64,000 nucleotides of DNA from Pseudisothecium myosuroides (lineage: Eukaryota; Streptophyta; Bryopsida; Hypnales; Lembophyllaceae): assembly GCA_951799445.1 (NCBI GenBank), contig OX637295.1:10912001-10976000 (forward strand). Reading direction: 5' to 3'. Position 1 is the stretch's first letter. Each line of letters starts with the position of its first letter. A model generated the notes under the pieces. That model was given only the letters and a program-made list of their open reading frames with translations. It made no database searches and had not been told where the DNA came from. Of this stretch, positions 13,314 to 24,960 are shown one piece after another. A program made the translations under genes and the position numbers.

Positions 13314-13650
13314 ATATTAATAGTAGCACAAATATGATGGTTTCATGGTACAATTGTACATCTAAAGTGAAAATGTTTTAGCAACTGTATTGCAAATAGA
13401 AAGAAAGTTGCCCCAAATAAAATAAAATTGAAGTTTTGTAGTTTGAAAAGCAAATGAAAGGCAAGGTGCACTACACTATTTTATTTATTTATTCTATTAA
13501 TACATGTGATACTAATTATTTTACCAAAGCCATCTATATATTCAATTAGATTGTCTGTTTTGTTTTTGTTTTTTTTCTTGTTTGATACACTAAGATCTAA
13601 AAAATCGTAAGTATTCTAATTGCGTTCTTGGTATAGTTGGAAAATTCTTG

Positions 13651-13835
13651 GCAAAGAGGGTGCATAAACTTTGTTTTATGGCATTTGGACATACAAAGTG
13701 AAAGTTATTAAATTTCAAATTTTTATAAATTAAAAAATTGAATCAAATTATCTTTTACATTGAAAAAACTATAACTTTCACATCGTATACTTGTATGTTC
13801 AAATGCCATGAAACAAAACCCTTGCACTCCTTTGT
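13651..13835. repeat. Foldback (palindromic) host repeat, family P, copy 1
   Basis: The arm TTTGTTTTATGGCATTTGGA near 13673 and CAAATGCCATGAAACAAAAC near 13800 are inverted complements. The pairing continues through the GTGAAAGTTAT / ATAACTTTCAC segment. Related foldbacks lie at about 15030-15190, and single arms occur at about 15470-15560 and 63480-63600. All have GGCACA...GCACTAGTCCATA-like flanks. Non-coding. Confidence 0.55.
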
Positions 13836-13844
13836 GCATTGGTG

Positions 13845-14685
13845 ACTGCAAAAAACACTTGTCCTATTTTCCATCACACATTCAATGCAAAAGTTGTTTT
13901 GTGCCATAAGTATTGCAAAAATGATTGAATGAACATGAAATTCAAAAGCAAATTTTCTACATCAATAGAAAACATATATACTTGAATTATTTCAATTTTT
14001 TCAAAATTAATTCAATAGGTGAGATTGAATTTTGAATATATGTCATACATGTGTTTTTGGTGGTTATTAGTACTACCAAGTACCTTTTTTTGAAGAGTTA
14101 TGTTGTCAGATTTGGTAGGCTAGCTCTTCTAATAGAAATACGCCTTTTTGGAGGAGAGATTTCCAAAAGCATATTCCAAGTGTGTTTTTCATTGGCCTAA
14201 AGTATATTATATTTAGATTGAATTTATATTGAATCAAAAAATGTTTTTTAGTTCTAGCATTGATCTCCCATCTTTGCTCTTAGTTGACTACAATGACCAA
14301 TTTAAATTTTCAAATAAAATTTTCAAATTCATTTTCTAATTTTTAAAATAAAAATAAGGAAGTCTCATTTTCTAGCGTAAATTGCAATTTGTGGCTCAAA
14401 ATAGTACTTCTGGGTACACATAAAGACTCAATAGTATTGGTGGGGGCCTATAGTACCTCCATCTGCCAATGTCAAATGTTTTTATGGCAAATTAAGTATT
14501 TCCATCCATTCTTGTCATCTTATGATAAACATAACCTGTTGTTAGAATAGTTAATTTGAAATCCAATTGAACATTCCAATTTTATATTTCATGCCCCCAA
14601 TAGTATTGAAGGTGGCTCATAGTACAAAAGTAATAAAAAGCTAAAAATCATAAATGCAAAAAATAGTACAAGTGTTTCTTGCAAT
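13845..14685. mobile_element. MITE family M2, copy 2
   Basis: Begins TGCAAAAAACACTTGTCCTA and ends TAGTACAAGTGTTTCTTGCA, the same inverted end motif as at 6188-6816. It is longer than the other copies, so its interior probably carries an insertion or is a different subfamily. Non-coding. Confidence 0.45.
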
Positions 14686-15029
14686 CTCCCGCATAAAGTT
14701 TTTTATTTGTATCAATAAAAAAAAACTCTCACACAAAAACAAAGACTTTGCACTCTTATGTTGTTTTGTAGCGTTCCAACTCACTAGCCATAGGGAAGAT
14801 ATTGAATTTGAATTTTTTGTAGAATATTAATTAAAAGATATGATTTAAAAATTAGAAAGTTATTTTTTATTTTTATTTTTGAAAGTAACAATGGCACAAG
14901 GTGCACTAGTCTATACTTTAAATTAGATTTTTTTTACACTAGGATCTATTAAGAAACTATAAGTTTTTAAATAATGTTTTTGATACCTTTGAAAATCTCT
15001 CCACAAGGAGGGGTGGACGAATTTTTTTT

Positions 15030-15190
15030 GTGGCGTTTGAACCAAGGTTTGGACCTACGGTGTGAAAGTTATTGAATTTCAAAAATTTCTAATTCAAAAA
15101 TTGAAATATATTATTTTTTAATTTGTAAAAGCCATAACTTCCACATTCCATGTTCAAACGCCACAAAACAAAGACCTTGCACTACATATG
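15030..15190. repeat. Foldback host repeat, family P, copy 2
   Basis: TTGTGGCGTTTGAACCAAGG at the left and GTTCAAACGCCACAAAACAA at the right are inverted complements. The inner GTGAAAGTTATTG pairs with CATAACTTCCAC. It is followed at 15300-15600 by two further arm-like units carrying GGCACAGGGG and ACTAGTCCATAC. Confidence 0.6.
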
Positions 15191-15754
15191 TGAATAAAGC
15201 TTTCTATTTGTATCAAGATAACAATTTATCACATTGCAACAAAGTCCAAAGTTCTTACAAATAAAAAATTATTTTTACATAATTTGGTTGTGTCAACTTG
15301 CAACGGCACAGGGGCACATGGCACACTAGTCCATACCTTCAGTTAGGTTGTTTGTTTTGAATGTTTTGTATATTTTGTTTGTTATAGTGAGATCTTCCAG
15401 ACTAGTGGATTGTGCGTCCCCCGGTTGCGTTTTTAGTACCATCAAAAAACTCTCTACAAACACGGGTGCACAGGTGTTGTTTCATACGTTTGGATTACGG
15501 TGTGAAAGTTATAGAATATTGAAATTTTTATGAATTAAAAAATTAGAAAGTTACTTTTATTTTTATTTTGGTTGTAGCAAGTTGGCAACGGCACAGGGGA
15601 CACTAGTCATATTTGAAGTTAGTGCAATCCGCCACATTACTACATAAGTACATAACACTTATTTCCAACAACAAATTAAATTTTATAATGACACTAGCTA
15701 CCTTTGAAGTGAGTAAGTGCATAACATTGCTTACCAGCCCAAGAAATCTCTCCC

Positions 15755-15795
15755 CAGGTGGAGGTATAATCCCCCCAAGATACGTGGGGGGAGAA
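15755..15795. repeat. Short G/C hairpin
   Basis: ATCCCCCCAAGATACGTGGGGGGA forms a six- to seven-base-pair perfect C/G stem with an eight-base loop. It lies in the sub-repeat region that precedes the larger hairpin at 15974-16021. Confidence 0.45.
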
Positions 15796-15814
15796 TTAAG
15801 TTATAATTGCATTC

Positions 15815-16025
15815 AATGTGATTGGTTGGGTGGCACAGTCAGTCTCTGCATTGTCAGAGTCTAGGAAAAATCAAGTTATGATTTTGAAAATGCGATTGGC
15901 TGGGTGCACAGTGTATCTCTGCTTTGTCAAAGTGAGAGGAATATCATTGGCTATGCAGGTTTCTTTTATCACTGGGGGGGCTCCTAATTTTTGGAGGAGC
16001 GAAAGGGACCCCCCCAGTGAAGGTT
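15815..16025. repeat. Diverged ~65-bp direct repeats ending in a strong hairpin
   Basis: GATTGGTTGGGTGGCACAGT...CTCTGCATTGTCAGAGT recurs as GATTGGCTGGGTGCACAGTG...CTCTGCTTTGTCAAAGT, with a third partial copy starting CATTGGCTATGCAGGT. At 15974-16021 the arms CACTGGGGGGG and CCCCCCCAGTG pair, enclosing a second stem CTCC...GGAG. This looks like a small structured non-coding element. Confidence 0.55.
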
Positions 16026-16129
16026 AACAATGTTAAGTGACACACTAATTGATCAATTCAGGTTAAATTAGTGCAGCTAGTTGAAATGAACAAGTCAAAG
16101 TCCCAATCGAAATCTTAATTGACCAATCA

Positions 16130-17120
16130 ATGGAGTATGCACCGCCCTCACTCAGCGGCTAACTCACTGAAACAAAGTTCCAAAATTCATTGAAATTCCT
16201 AAGCTAGTAAATCTAGCAGGGTTCGTTGAAAGCAAAGTTCACAGTTACTTTAATTGCCTCATTGATCATTGAACTTTGGCTTCTCATTGTCACTGAAAGA
16301 AAGAAGACCAATGGCGGAATTAGGCTCGGAAATGCTTTGACTATTGACTCTCATGATCAAAAGGTTTTAAGAAAAATTAGAGGAACTTCAATCTCATTCA
16401 TTTGTTCTATGGTAATTAAAGAGAATCAAAAGTTTCTTGACAAATTTTTTACGTACGATCCGAATCGGATTCGAGCATGACTCATGAAAAAAGTCCCTTT
16501 CAGTCAGAAAACCAGTCCACATTGTCTTCAAGTCCAGACCCCGAACTTTCCCCACGATCAATGGATGAAAGCTTCGAGACTTCCTTCGGAGTTCCTTGTT
16601 GCATACCTCTAAGAGCACAATCCAATGGGTGGCAGAGCACTCTTCTTTTGCTCTTGATCTTCTTCCTTGTGGGGTACGTGAGCTTCTGAGGAATTCTATT
16701 CGCTTTGTAAGTTGCTCAATCGATAGAGTTCCTGTTGCCACTAACTTGGTTCAAGTTGCCGCTTAGATCAAGCGATGGGTTCTAGAGTTGGGAAACGTAA
16801 CATTGGCTCTCTGTGTATATAATTCGGTCTCGCTCATGAACTAATGTTGTATGTTTTTTTTAAGTTTCGATTGCTGTAGGCATTGTATGTTGTGGTTGTG
16901 TACACGCTCTCAATGTGCCTTGTTTGAATTTGTATGTTGCCAATCTTTGTAGCTATGTCTAGCATAGCCTCTTGTTTGCTAGCTTTCTTATTCCACTTCC
17001 TTGTTTCGATTTGTAATTAGGGTTCATATGGATGGACTCGTTGCCGCAAACACGATACAGCCATAATGAAGATATTAGACTATTTTAATATACCGTGTCA
17101 TTTTCTTTTGTTTTGCACAG
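16130..17120 (+). other. GC-richer gene-like segment upstream of the PAH-like exon
   Basis: This part is less AT-rich than its surroundings and has overlapping open frames on both strands. The longest is 115 codons on minus at 16394-16741; 84- and 70-codon frames lie on plus. I cannot decide which, if any, is translated. The plus frame at 16477-16689 is Ser/Pro-rich, then ends in a hydrophobic run (LLLLLIFFLVGYVSF). A TATATAAT lies at about 16815. The stretch 16850-17120 looks like an intron: T-rich, ending TTTTGTTTTGCACAG directly before an open exon. Confidence 0.3.
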
Positions 17121-17548
17121 AAAGACAAACTTCAAACGACGGGGTTCACAACTAAGCAGACGACAAAGGAGGTAATTGCACCGCCCATAGTTCCCGACGG
17201 CAGCAAAAGCTCCATCAGCATTGAGAAACCCGTGCCCTGGGATGTGCCAATGCCACACACGCATCGCCAAAACCCGCATACCTGCCCACTATGGTGCCCG
17301 CGATGAAGTTCTTGGCCGATGTGAAGGCCCCCGGAAGATACGGCCCCCTGTTGATGAAGTTCTTGGTTGACGTGAAGGCTGGAGGAAAAGACCGCCCGCT
17401 GTTGATGCTGCTGCAGGACTTCATAGAGCATGGGCTTCACCCCGGCCTGATCACCAACTCAGAAAAATTGTTCGAAGATCACCCGGACTTGTTGGTGACC
17501 TTCAACATGATTTTTCGAGGAGACTACCAGAGCACCGTGGCCGAGTGA
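17121..17548 (+). pseudogene. PAH-domain-like (SIN3 corepressor-type) coding fragment, probably frameshifted
   Basis: After a strong splice acceptor (TTTTGCACAG, 17111-17120) one frame runs about 60 codons (IAPPIVPDGSKSSISIEKPV) to a TGA near 17300. A second frame takes over from about 17222 and runs to a TGA at 17546-17548. The second frame has the spacing of a paired amphipathic helix (PAH) domain: MKFLVDVKAGGKDRPLL, a FIEHG turn, then LFEDHPDLLVTFNMIF, compared with the LFxxHxxLxxxFNxFLP signature of SIN3 proteins. The first helix is duplicated (MKFLADVKAPG.../MKFLVDVKAGG...). PAH domains bind repressor peptides in the nucleus. The frame switch suggests a broken gene or a missed small intron. 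It could also be a partial or captured gene copy. Confidence 0.4.
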
Positions 17549-17699
17549 AGGAATAATCCTTCCTAGCTTCTCTCATGATGAAGCGATGTCTATGGACAAG
17601 TTGCTCCTTAGCTCTGTAGTTGCTCCGTAGAAGAGGCATGTCCAATTTTGTCAGTAGGTGACCGCATAAATCTCTAACTTTGTTTTTGTCGTTGGAGAA

Positions 17700-17775
17700 T
17701 TTTTTTAGAGCACAACCCAATGCCTGAGCACATTACTTTCATTCTCTCCCTATTGTGATCTTCTTCCTTGTGGGA
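17700..17775 (+). repeat. Partial direct repeat of 16611-16675
   Basis: AGAGCACAACCCAATG...GATCTTCTTCCTTGTGGG resembles AGAGCACAATCCAATG...GATCTTCTTCCTTGTGGG about 1.09 kb upstream. Flanking bases differ, so this is a local duplication rather than paired long terminal repeats. Confidence 0.35.
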
Positions 17776-18151
17776 CTATGGGAATGATCGATATAAGCAC
17801 ATAAATTATGTATGTAATTTTACATAGAATTTTGGAACGGGCTTTGCAAGTTCCAAGTTGGATGTTAAGAATTCATTCAGTTTGATTTATGACGTGTGAG
17901 TAGAATTGAGTCTGTGGGGCCAAATCTTACCCAATTATCAACTGTGTATACTGGTGAAATATTTCTTAATGGAGGGAGTCTCGGAGTAAGTTGGAATGCA
18001 AACGGTGCCCTGATATTTAGGTGGATTGGTTTGCCCTCAATCATTCTTTGATCAAAGTAAATGGGTGTGCGGTGCCAATTTACCGTACCGATGGTTGTAT
18101 CCACAGACGATGCTTCGATTTTCAAAGGCCACTTCGATTCCTTGACGAGGG

Positions 18152-18233
18152 AGTTTAAAGAGTTTACCAAATAGGAAATGTTTTGAAATAGAGTTTATTG
18201 ATGGTTCAATTGAGATGGTAAACTCTTTAAACT
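18152..18233. repeat. Perfect 18-bp inverted repeat
   Basis: AGTTTAAAGAGTTTACCA (18152-18169) is exactly complementary to TGGTAAACTCTTTAAACT (18216-18233), separated by 46 bases. It lies just beyond the GC-richer gene-like segment. A 97-codon minus-strand frame (17877-18170) overlaps the left arm and has no recognisable domain. Confidence 0.7.
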
Positions 18234-18251
18234 TCCTTATAGTTCAAAGTG

Positions 18252-18923
18252 ATTGCACTTGCTGATTTTGTCACGTTTTTAGTACGTACTCATGCTTTTT
18301 TTTTTCTAAAGTACTTTAAAATTTTAAGAATAGTTTTTTAATTTAAAAAATATGCCCAATCTATATACATTTTTAAGATGAAGATAACTAGCGAAAGGTA
18401 AGCATGGAAAAATTCTAAATAGGGGATTTAGAAAAGTATCAAAGAAAAAAGAAAATAGATACTTTAATGTTTTAATTTGTAAAAAATAAGAAAAAAATTA
18501 AAAATTAAAAATTAAATTGACCATTTGTAACAATTCTATGGAGATGGTCATTTACCAAGAAAACCACCAATTCTAGCTAATTTTTGGTCCTAATCCATCT
18601 TCCCTTCTCCTTCTATCTTCTTCTCTTCTTCTATCTTTCTTTTTAGAATTCCTTTGGACTTTAGCTAGAAGTCTACTAGAAGACCATATCTTCCAAATTT
18701 CAATTCAAAATTTGTTTTTTTGGGTACTAAATAGTTAAAATAAAAACTAGCAAATGGGACAAAAATTGGGGGCTATTTTTGGACAATAAAACATTTTTGA
18801 AAGATGGCAAAAAGCAATAAAAAATATATAACAGCCATGAGTACCTTACACATAAATCTTGAGTTATTTAGAGTTAGATTACAAAAGTTATGGCTAAAAA
18901 ATAGTACAAGCGTTTGTTGCAAT
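18252..18923. mobile_element. MITE family M2, copy 3
   Basis: Starts near TTGCACTTGCTGATTTTGTC and ends with AATAGTACAAGCGTTTGTTG. GTGATTGCA on the left and TGCAATCAC on the right are complementary. Interior sequence matches the reverse complement of 6300-6480. It lies immediately to the left of the TTAA host repeat that carries the giant element. Confidence 0.5.
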
Positions 18924-19258
18924 CACTCTTTAAGTATTTAACCCCTAAAGGACCATTGTCCCTTTGGGGGAAAAATGCGTTTTTGGGCAGGTACCTATGG
19001 GCTGAAATTTTGTCATGATTTTTTGAAATTTGTTTTGGAGATAGAAAAACTGATAAGCTTTGTAGGAATATCATTTTTTTTCACAATCGGTGCCCAGGAA
19101 CAAGTTACGACCAAATAAGCTCAAACGAGGGAACGGGGGGCAGTCCAGGTAGCAAAAAAAAATGGACAAAAATTCGAATTTTTTTTTTACATTTTTTTTC
19201 TCATATATTATATTTTTGTCTATCTGGAAAGCTTTGGTTCATTCATTTGGATTTGTTA

Positions 19259-19267
19259 TGGGAAAGT
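19259..19267. repeat. Left target-site duplication TGGGAAAGT
   Basis: Nine bases identical to 59301-59309, lying exactly outside the inverted ends. A 9-bp duplication is characteristic of Mutator-like transposition. Confidence 0.92.
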
Positions 19268-19732
19268 GGTATTCACTAAATCTCACCCTCCAATTAAGGG
19301 CCTGGCGACAGTCAGCCAAACCTGCGACGCGCAGTTTCCTCGGTGAACAAGCTGCGGTTTAGTTCCCCGTGCTGCCCTGCAGTTATTTAATGCACCGGTA
19401 CAGTACTGGACCGACAGGGCCGGTCTGCTGGTTTGCCCGGCAAATTTTCTGCGACAGTGTTATACCAACAGTGTTACAGCCGAGTCTTCTGCGCACGGTG
19501 TTTCGACGACAGGGTTTAGATGACAATGTTTCATCGACAGTGTTTCGACAGCAGGGTTGGTTTGTGAGTGCAGGCTTCGACCCATGTAGCAAGACTAGTG
19601 TTTCGCATTTGTGTTAGTGATTGTGACGCTGCGGTTTAGGGTTAGGAGGGTTCAAGGCGTCTAGGGATTTAGCTTCCCAAGCTTTCAATGTTGGTAATGG
19701 AGTTTCATACTTGGGATAGGGGAAGGGGTTAG
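19268..19732 (+). repeat. Left terminal inverted repeat core
   Basis: Matches the reverse complement of 58761-59300 with scattered substitutions. The left copy lacks about 70 bp present in the right copy (between GAAACTCC and ATTACCAACATT) and has lost the double CCCTAAA motif. It contains a cluster of GTGTTTCG-type sub-motifs at 19455-19604, including an exact CAGTGTTTC at 19538-19546, and TTTAGGGTTAGGAGGG at about 19635. The homology continues into the tandem array that follows. Confidence 0.9.
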
Positions 19733-22217
19733 AATCAAACCTTGCCGCTTTGAAAACGAAATAGAAGGGGGACACTCACGTGTGAAATTTCCCCCCCAAA
19801 AGGAAAAAAACCCGGGAAAGGGATTCGAATCAACCCACACCGCTTCCAAAAAGACATACAAGAGGGGGCACTTACACGTTGAATTACAAAAACACGGAAC
19901 AAAAATGTGGGGAATGGAATAGAATCAACCCTTACCGCTTTAAAAAAGAAATAGACCTTGGGGGACCCCCTTAAGGTGCGATAAAAAAAATATGGAAAAA
20001 GAATAAGGAATGGAATACGATGAACCCTTGCCGCTTTCAAAACAAAATAGACCTTGGGAGACACCCTTAAGGTGCAATAAAAAGAATATGGAAAGAAAAA
20101 AATTGGGAGAATGGAATACAGTCAATCCTTGCCGCTTTAAAAATGAAATAGACCTTGGGGGACCCCCTTAAGCTGCAATAAAAAGAATATGGAAAAAAAA
20201 TATGGAAAAAAAAATGGGGGGAATGGAATACAATGAACTGTTGCCGTTTCCAAAACGAAATAGAAGGGGGACCCCCTTAAGGTGCAATAAAAAAAATTGG
20301 GAAAAAGAAATTGGGTGAATGGAATACAATCAACCTGTGTCGCGTCCAAAACAAAATAGAAGGGAGACACCCTTAAGGTGCAATAAAAAAAATATGGAAA
20401 CAAAAATGGGGATTGGAATACCGTCAACCCTTGCCACTTTCAAAACAAAATAGAAGGGGGACACCCTTAAGGTGCAATAAAAAAAACTTGGAAAAAAGAA
20501 ATTGGGGGAATAGAATACAATCAACCCTTGCCGCTTTCAAAACAAAATAGAAGGGGGACACCATTAAGGTGCAATAAAAGAAATTGGAAAAAAGAAATTG
20601 GAGGAATGGAATACAATCAACCCTTGTCGCTTTCAAAACAAAATAGAAGGAGGACACCCTTAAGGTGCAATAAAAAAAATATGGAAACAAAAATGGGGAT
20701 TGGAATACGGTCAACCCTTGCCACTTTCAAAACGAAATAGAAGGGGGACACCATTAAGGTGCAATAAAAGAAATTGGAAAAAAGAAATTGGGTGAATAGA
20801 ATACAATCAACCCTTGCCACTTTCAAAACAAAATAGAAGGAGGACACCCTTAAGGTGCAATAAAAAAAATATGGAAACAAAAATGGGGATTGGAATACGG
20901 TCAACCCTTGCCGCTTTCAAAACAAAATAGAAGGGGGACACCATTAAGGTGCAATAAAAGAAATTGGAAAAAAGAAATTGGAGGAATGGAATACAATCAA
21001 CCCTTGTCGCTTTCAAAACAAAATAGAAGGAGGACACCCTTAAGGTGCAATAAAAAAAATATGGAAACAAAAACGGGGATTGGAATACGGTCAACCCTTG
21101 CCACTTTCAAAACAAAATAGAAGGGGGACACCTTTAAGGTACAATAAAAAAAATATGAAAACAAAAATGGGGATTGGAATACGGTCAACCCTTGCCACTT
21201 TCAAAACAAAACAGAAGGGGGACACCCTTAAGGTGCAATAAAAGAAATTGGAAAAAAGAAATTGGGTGAATGGAACACAATCAACCTGTGCCGCGCCCAA
21301 AACAAAATAGAAGGGGGACACCCTTAAGGTGCAAAAAAAAAATATGGAAACAAAAATGGGGATTGGAATACGGTCAACCCTTGCCCTTTTCAAAACAAAA
21401 TAGAAGGGGGACACCCTAAGGTGCAATAAAAAAAATTGGAAAAAAGAAATTGGGGGAATGGAATACAATCAACCCTTGCCACTTTCAAAACAAAATAGAA
21501 GGGGGACACCCTTAAGGTGCAATAAAATAAATTGAAAAAAAGAAATTGGGTGAATGGAATACAATCAACCCGTGCCGCGTCCAAAATGAAATAAAAGGGG
21601 GACACCCTTAAGGTGCAATAAGAAAAATATGGAAACAAAAATGGGGATTGGAATACGGTCAACCCTTGCCACTTTCAAAACAAAATAGAAGGGGGACACC
21701 CTTAAGGTGCAATAAAAGAAATTGGAAAAAAGAAATTGGGGGAATGGAATACAATCAACCCTTGTCGCTTTCAAAACAAAATAGAAGGAGGACACCCTTA
21801 AGGTGCAATAAAAAAAACATGGAAACAAAAATGGGGATTGGAATACGGTCAACCCTTGCCGCTTTCAAAACAAAATAGAAGGGGGACACCATTAAGGTGC
21901 AATAAAAGAAATTGGAAAAAAGAAATTGGAGGAATGGAATACAATCAACCCTTGTCGCTTTCAAAACAAAATAGAAGGAGGACACCCTTAAGGTGCAATA
22001 AAAAAAATAAGGAAACAAAAATGGGGATTGGAATACGGTCAACCCTTGCCACTTTCAAAACGAAATAGAAGGGGGACACCATTAAGGTGCAATAAAAGAA
22101 ATTGGAAAAAAGAAATTGGGTGAATGGAATACAATCAACCCTTGCCACTTTCAAAACAAAATAGAAGGGGGACACCCTTAAGGTGCAATAAAAAAAATTG
22201 GAAAAAAGAAATTAGGG

Positions 22218-24960
22218 GAATGGAATACAATCAACCCTTGCCACTTTCAAAACAAAATAGAAGGGGGACACCCTTAAGGTGCAATAAAAAAATTGGAAAA
22301 AAGAAATTGGGTGAATGGAATACAATCAACCCTTGCCGCTTTCAAAACAAAATAGAAGGGGGACACCCTTAAGGTGCAAAAAAAAATTTGGAAAAAAGAA
22401 ATTGGAGGAATGGAATACAATCAACCCGTGCCGTGTCCAAAACAAAATAGAAGGGGGACACCTTTAAGGTACAGTAAAAAAAATATGAAAACAAAAATGG
22501 GGATTGGAATACGGTCAACCCTTGCCACTTTCAAAACAAAACAGAAGGGGGACACCCTTAAGGTGCAATAAAAGAAATTGGAAAAAAGAAATTGGGTGAA
22601 TGGAATACAATCAACCTGTGCCGCGCCCAAAACAAAATAGAAGGGGGACACCCTTAAGGTGCAAAAAAAAAATATGGAAACAAAAATAGGGATTGGAGTA
22701 CGGTCAACCCTTGCCCTTTTCAAAACAAAATAGAAAGGGGACACCCTAAGGTGCAATAAAAAAAATTGGAAAAAAGAAATTGGGGGAATGGAATACAATC
22801 AACCCTTGCCGCTTTCAAAACAAAATAGAAGGGGGACACCCTTAAGGTGCAATAAAATAAATTGAAAAAAAGAAATTGGGTGAATGGAATACAATCAACC
22901 CGTGCCGCGTCCAAAATGAAATAAAAGGGGGACACCCTTAAGGTGCAATAAGAAAAATATGGAAACAAAAATGGGGATTGGAATACGGTCAACCCTTGCC
23001 ACTTTCAAAACAAAATAGAAGGGGGACACCCTTAAGGTGCAATAAAAGAAATTGGAAAAAAGAAATTGGGGGAATGGAATACAATCAACCCTTGCCGCTT
23101 TCAAAACTAAATAGAAGGAGGACACCCTTAAGGTGCAATAAAAAAAATATGGAAAAAAGAAATTGGAGGAATGGAATTTAATCAACCCGTGCCGTGTCCA
23201 AAACAAAATAGAAGGGGGACACCCTTAAGGTACAATAAAAAAAATATGAAAACAAAAATGGGGATTGGAATACGGTCAACCCTTGCCACTTTCAAAACAA
23301 AATAGAAGGGGGACACCCTTAAGGTGCAATAAAAGAAATTGGAAAAAAGAAATTGGGCGAATGGAATACAATCAACCCGTGCCGCGTCCATAACAAAATA
23401 GAAGGGGGACATCCTTAAGGTGCAAAAAAAAAATATGGAAACAAAAATGGGGATTGGAATACGGTCAACCCTTGCCCTTTTCAAAACAAAATAGAAGGGG
23501 AACACCCTTAAGGTGCAATAAGAAAAATATGGAAACAAAAATGGGGATTGGAATACGGTCAACCCTTGCCACTTTTAAAACGAAATAGAAGGGGGACACC
23601 CTTAAGGTGCAATAAAAGAAATTGGAAAAAAGAAATTGGGGGAATGGAATACAATCAACCCTTGCCACTTTCAAAACAAAATAGAAGGGGGACACCCTTA
23701 AGGTGCAATAAAAAAAATTGGAAAAAAGAAATTGGGGGAATGGAATAAAATCAACCCTTGCCACTTTCAAAACAAAATAGAAGGGGGACACCCTTAAGGT
23801 GCAATAAAAAAAATTGGAAAAAAGAAATTCGGGGAATGGAATAAAATCAACCCTTGCCACTTTCAAAACAAAATAGAAGGGGGACACCCTTAAGGTGCAA
23901 TAAAAAATTTGGAAAAAAGAAATTGGAGGAATGGAATACAATCAACCCTTGCCACTTTCAAAACAAAATAGAAGGGGGACACCCTTAAGGTGCAATAAAA
24001 AAAATTGGAAAAAAAAAATTGGGGGAATGGAATACAATCAACCCTTGCCACTTTCAAAACAAAATAGAAGGGGGACACCCTTAAGGTGCAATAAAAAAAT
24101 TGGAAAAAAGAAATTGGGTGAATGGAATACAATCAACCCTTGCCGCTTTCAAAACAAAATAGAAGGGGGACACCCTTAAGGTGCAAAAAAAAATTTGGAA
24201 AAAAGAAATTGGAGGAATGGAATACAATCAACCCGTGCCGTGTCCAAAACAAAATAGAAGGGGGACACCTTTAAGGTACAGTAAAAAAACTATGAAAACA
24301 AAAATGGGGATTGGAATACGGTCAACCCTTGCCACTTTCAAAACAAAACAGAAGGGGGACACCCTTAAGGTGCAATAAAAGAAATTGGAAAAAAGAAATT
24401 GGGTGAATGGAATACAATCAACTTGTGCCGCGCCCAAAACAAAATAGAAGGGGGACACCCTTAAGGTGCAAAAAAAAAATATGGAAACAAAAATAGGGAT
24501 TGGAGTACGGTCAACCCTTGCCCTTTTCAAAACAAAATAGAAAGGGGACACCCTAAGGTGCAATAAAAAAAATTGGAAAAAAGAAATTGGGGGAATGGAA
24601 TACAATCAACCCTTGCCGCTTTCAAAACAAAATAGAAGGGGGACACCCTTAAGGTGCAATAAAATAAATTGAAAAAAAGAAATTGGGTGAATGGAATACA
24701 ATCAACCCGTGCCGCGTCCAAAATGAAATAAAAGGGGGACACCCTTAAGGTGCAATAAGAAAAATATGGAAACAAAAATGGGGATTGGAATACGGTCAAC
24801 CCTTGCCACTTTCAAAACAAAATAGAAGGGGGACACCCTTAAGGTGCAATAAAAGAAATTGGAAAAAAGAAATTGGGGGAATGGAATACAATCAACCCTT
24901 GCCGCTTTCAAAACTAAATAGAAGGAGGACACCCTTAAGGTGCAATAAAAAAAATATGGA
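22218..24960 (+). repeat. Higher-order duplication, offset 1,807 bp
   Basis: 22218-23153 is repeated at 24025-24960 with only isolated differences (for example CTATGAAAAC against ATATGAAAAC). The order of unit types is the same, so a block of about ten units was copied. Confidence 0.75.

Noticed and set aside
13149..13320. tRNA-like or snRNA-like gene in the short inverted-repeat elements
   Set aside because: No cloverleaf, A/B boxes or Sm site could be found. The inverted structure and a second copy at 254-443 indicate a MITE.
15974..16021. Rho-independent terminator
   Set aside because: The hairpin is strong, but the surrounding sequence is a eukaryotic nuclear genome with no upstream gene, so a bacterial-type terminator makes no sense.
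16394..16741. 115-codon minus-strand gene
   Set aside because: It has an ATG and a basic composition, but it overlaps equally plausible plus-strand frames, shows no domain, and has no supporting splice or promoter features. I kept only the general gene-like segment.
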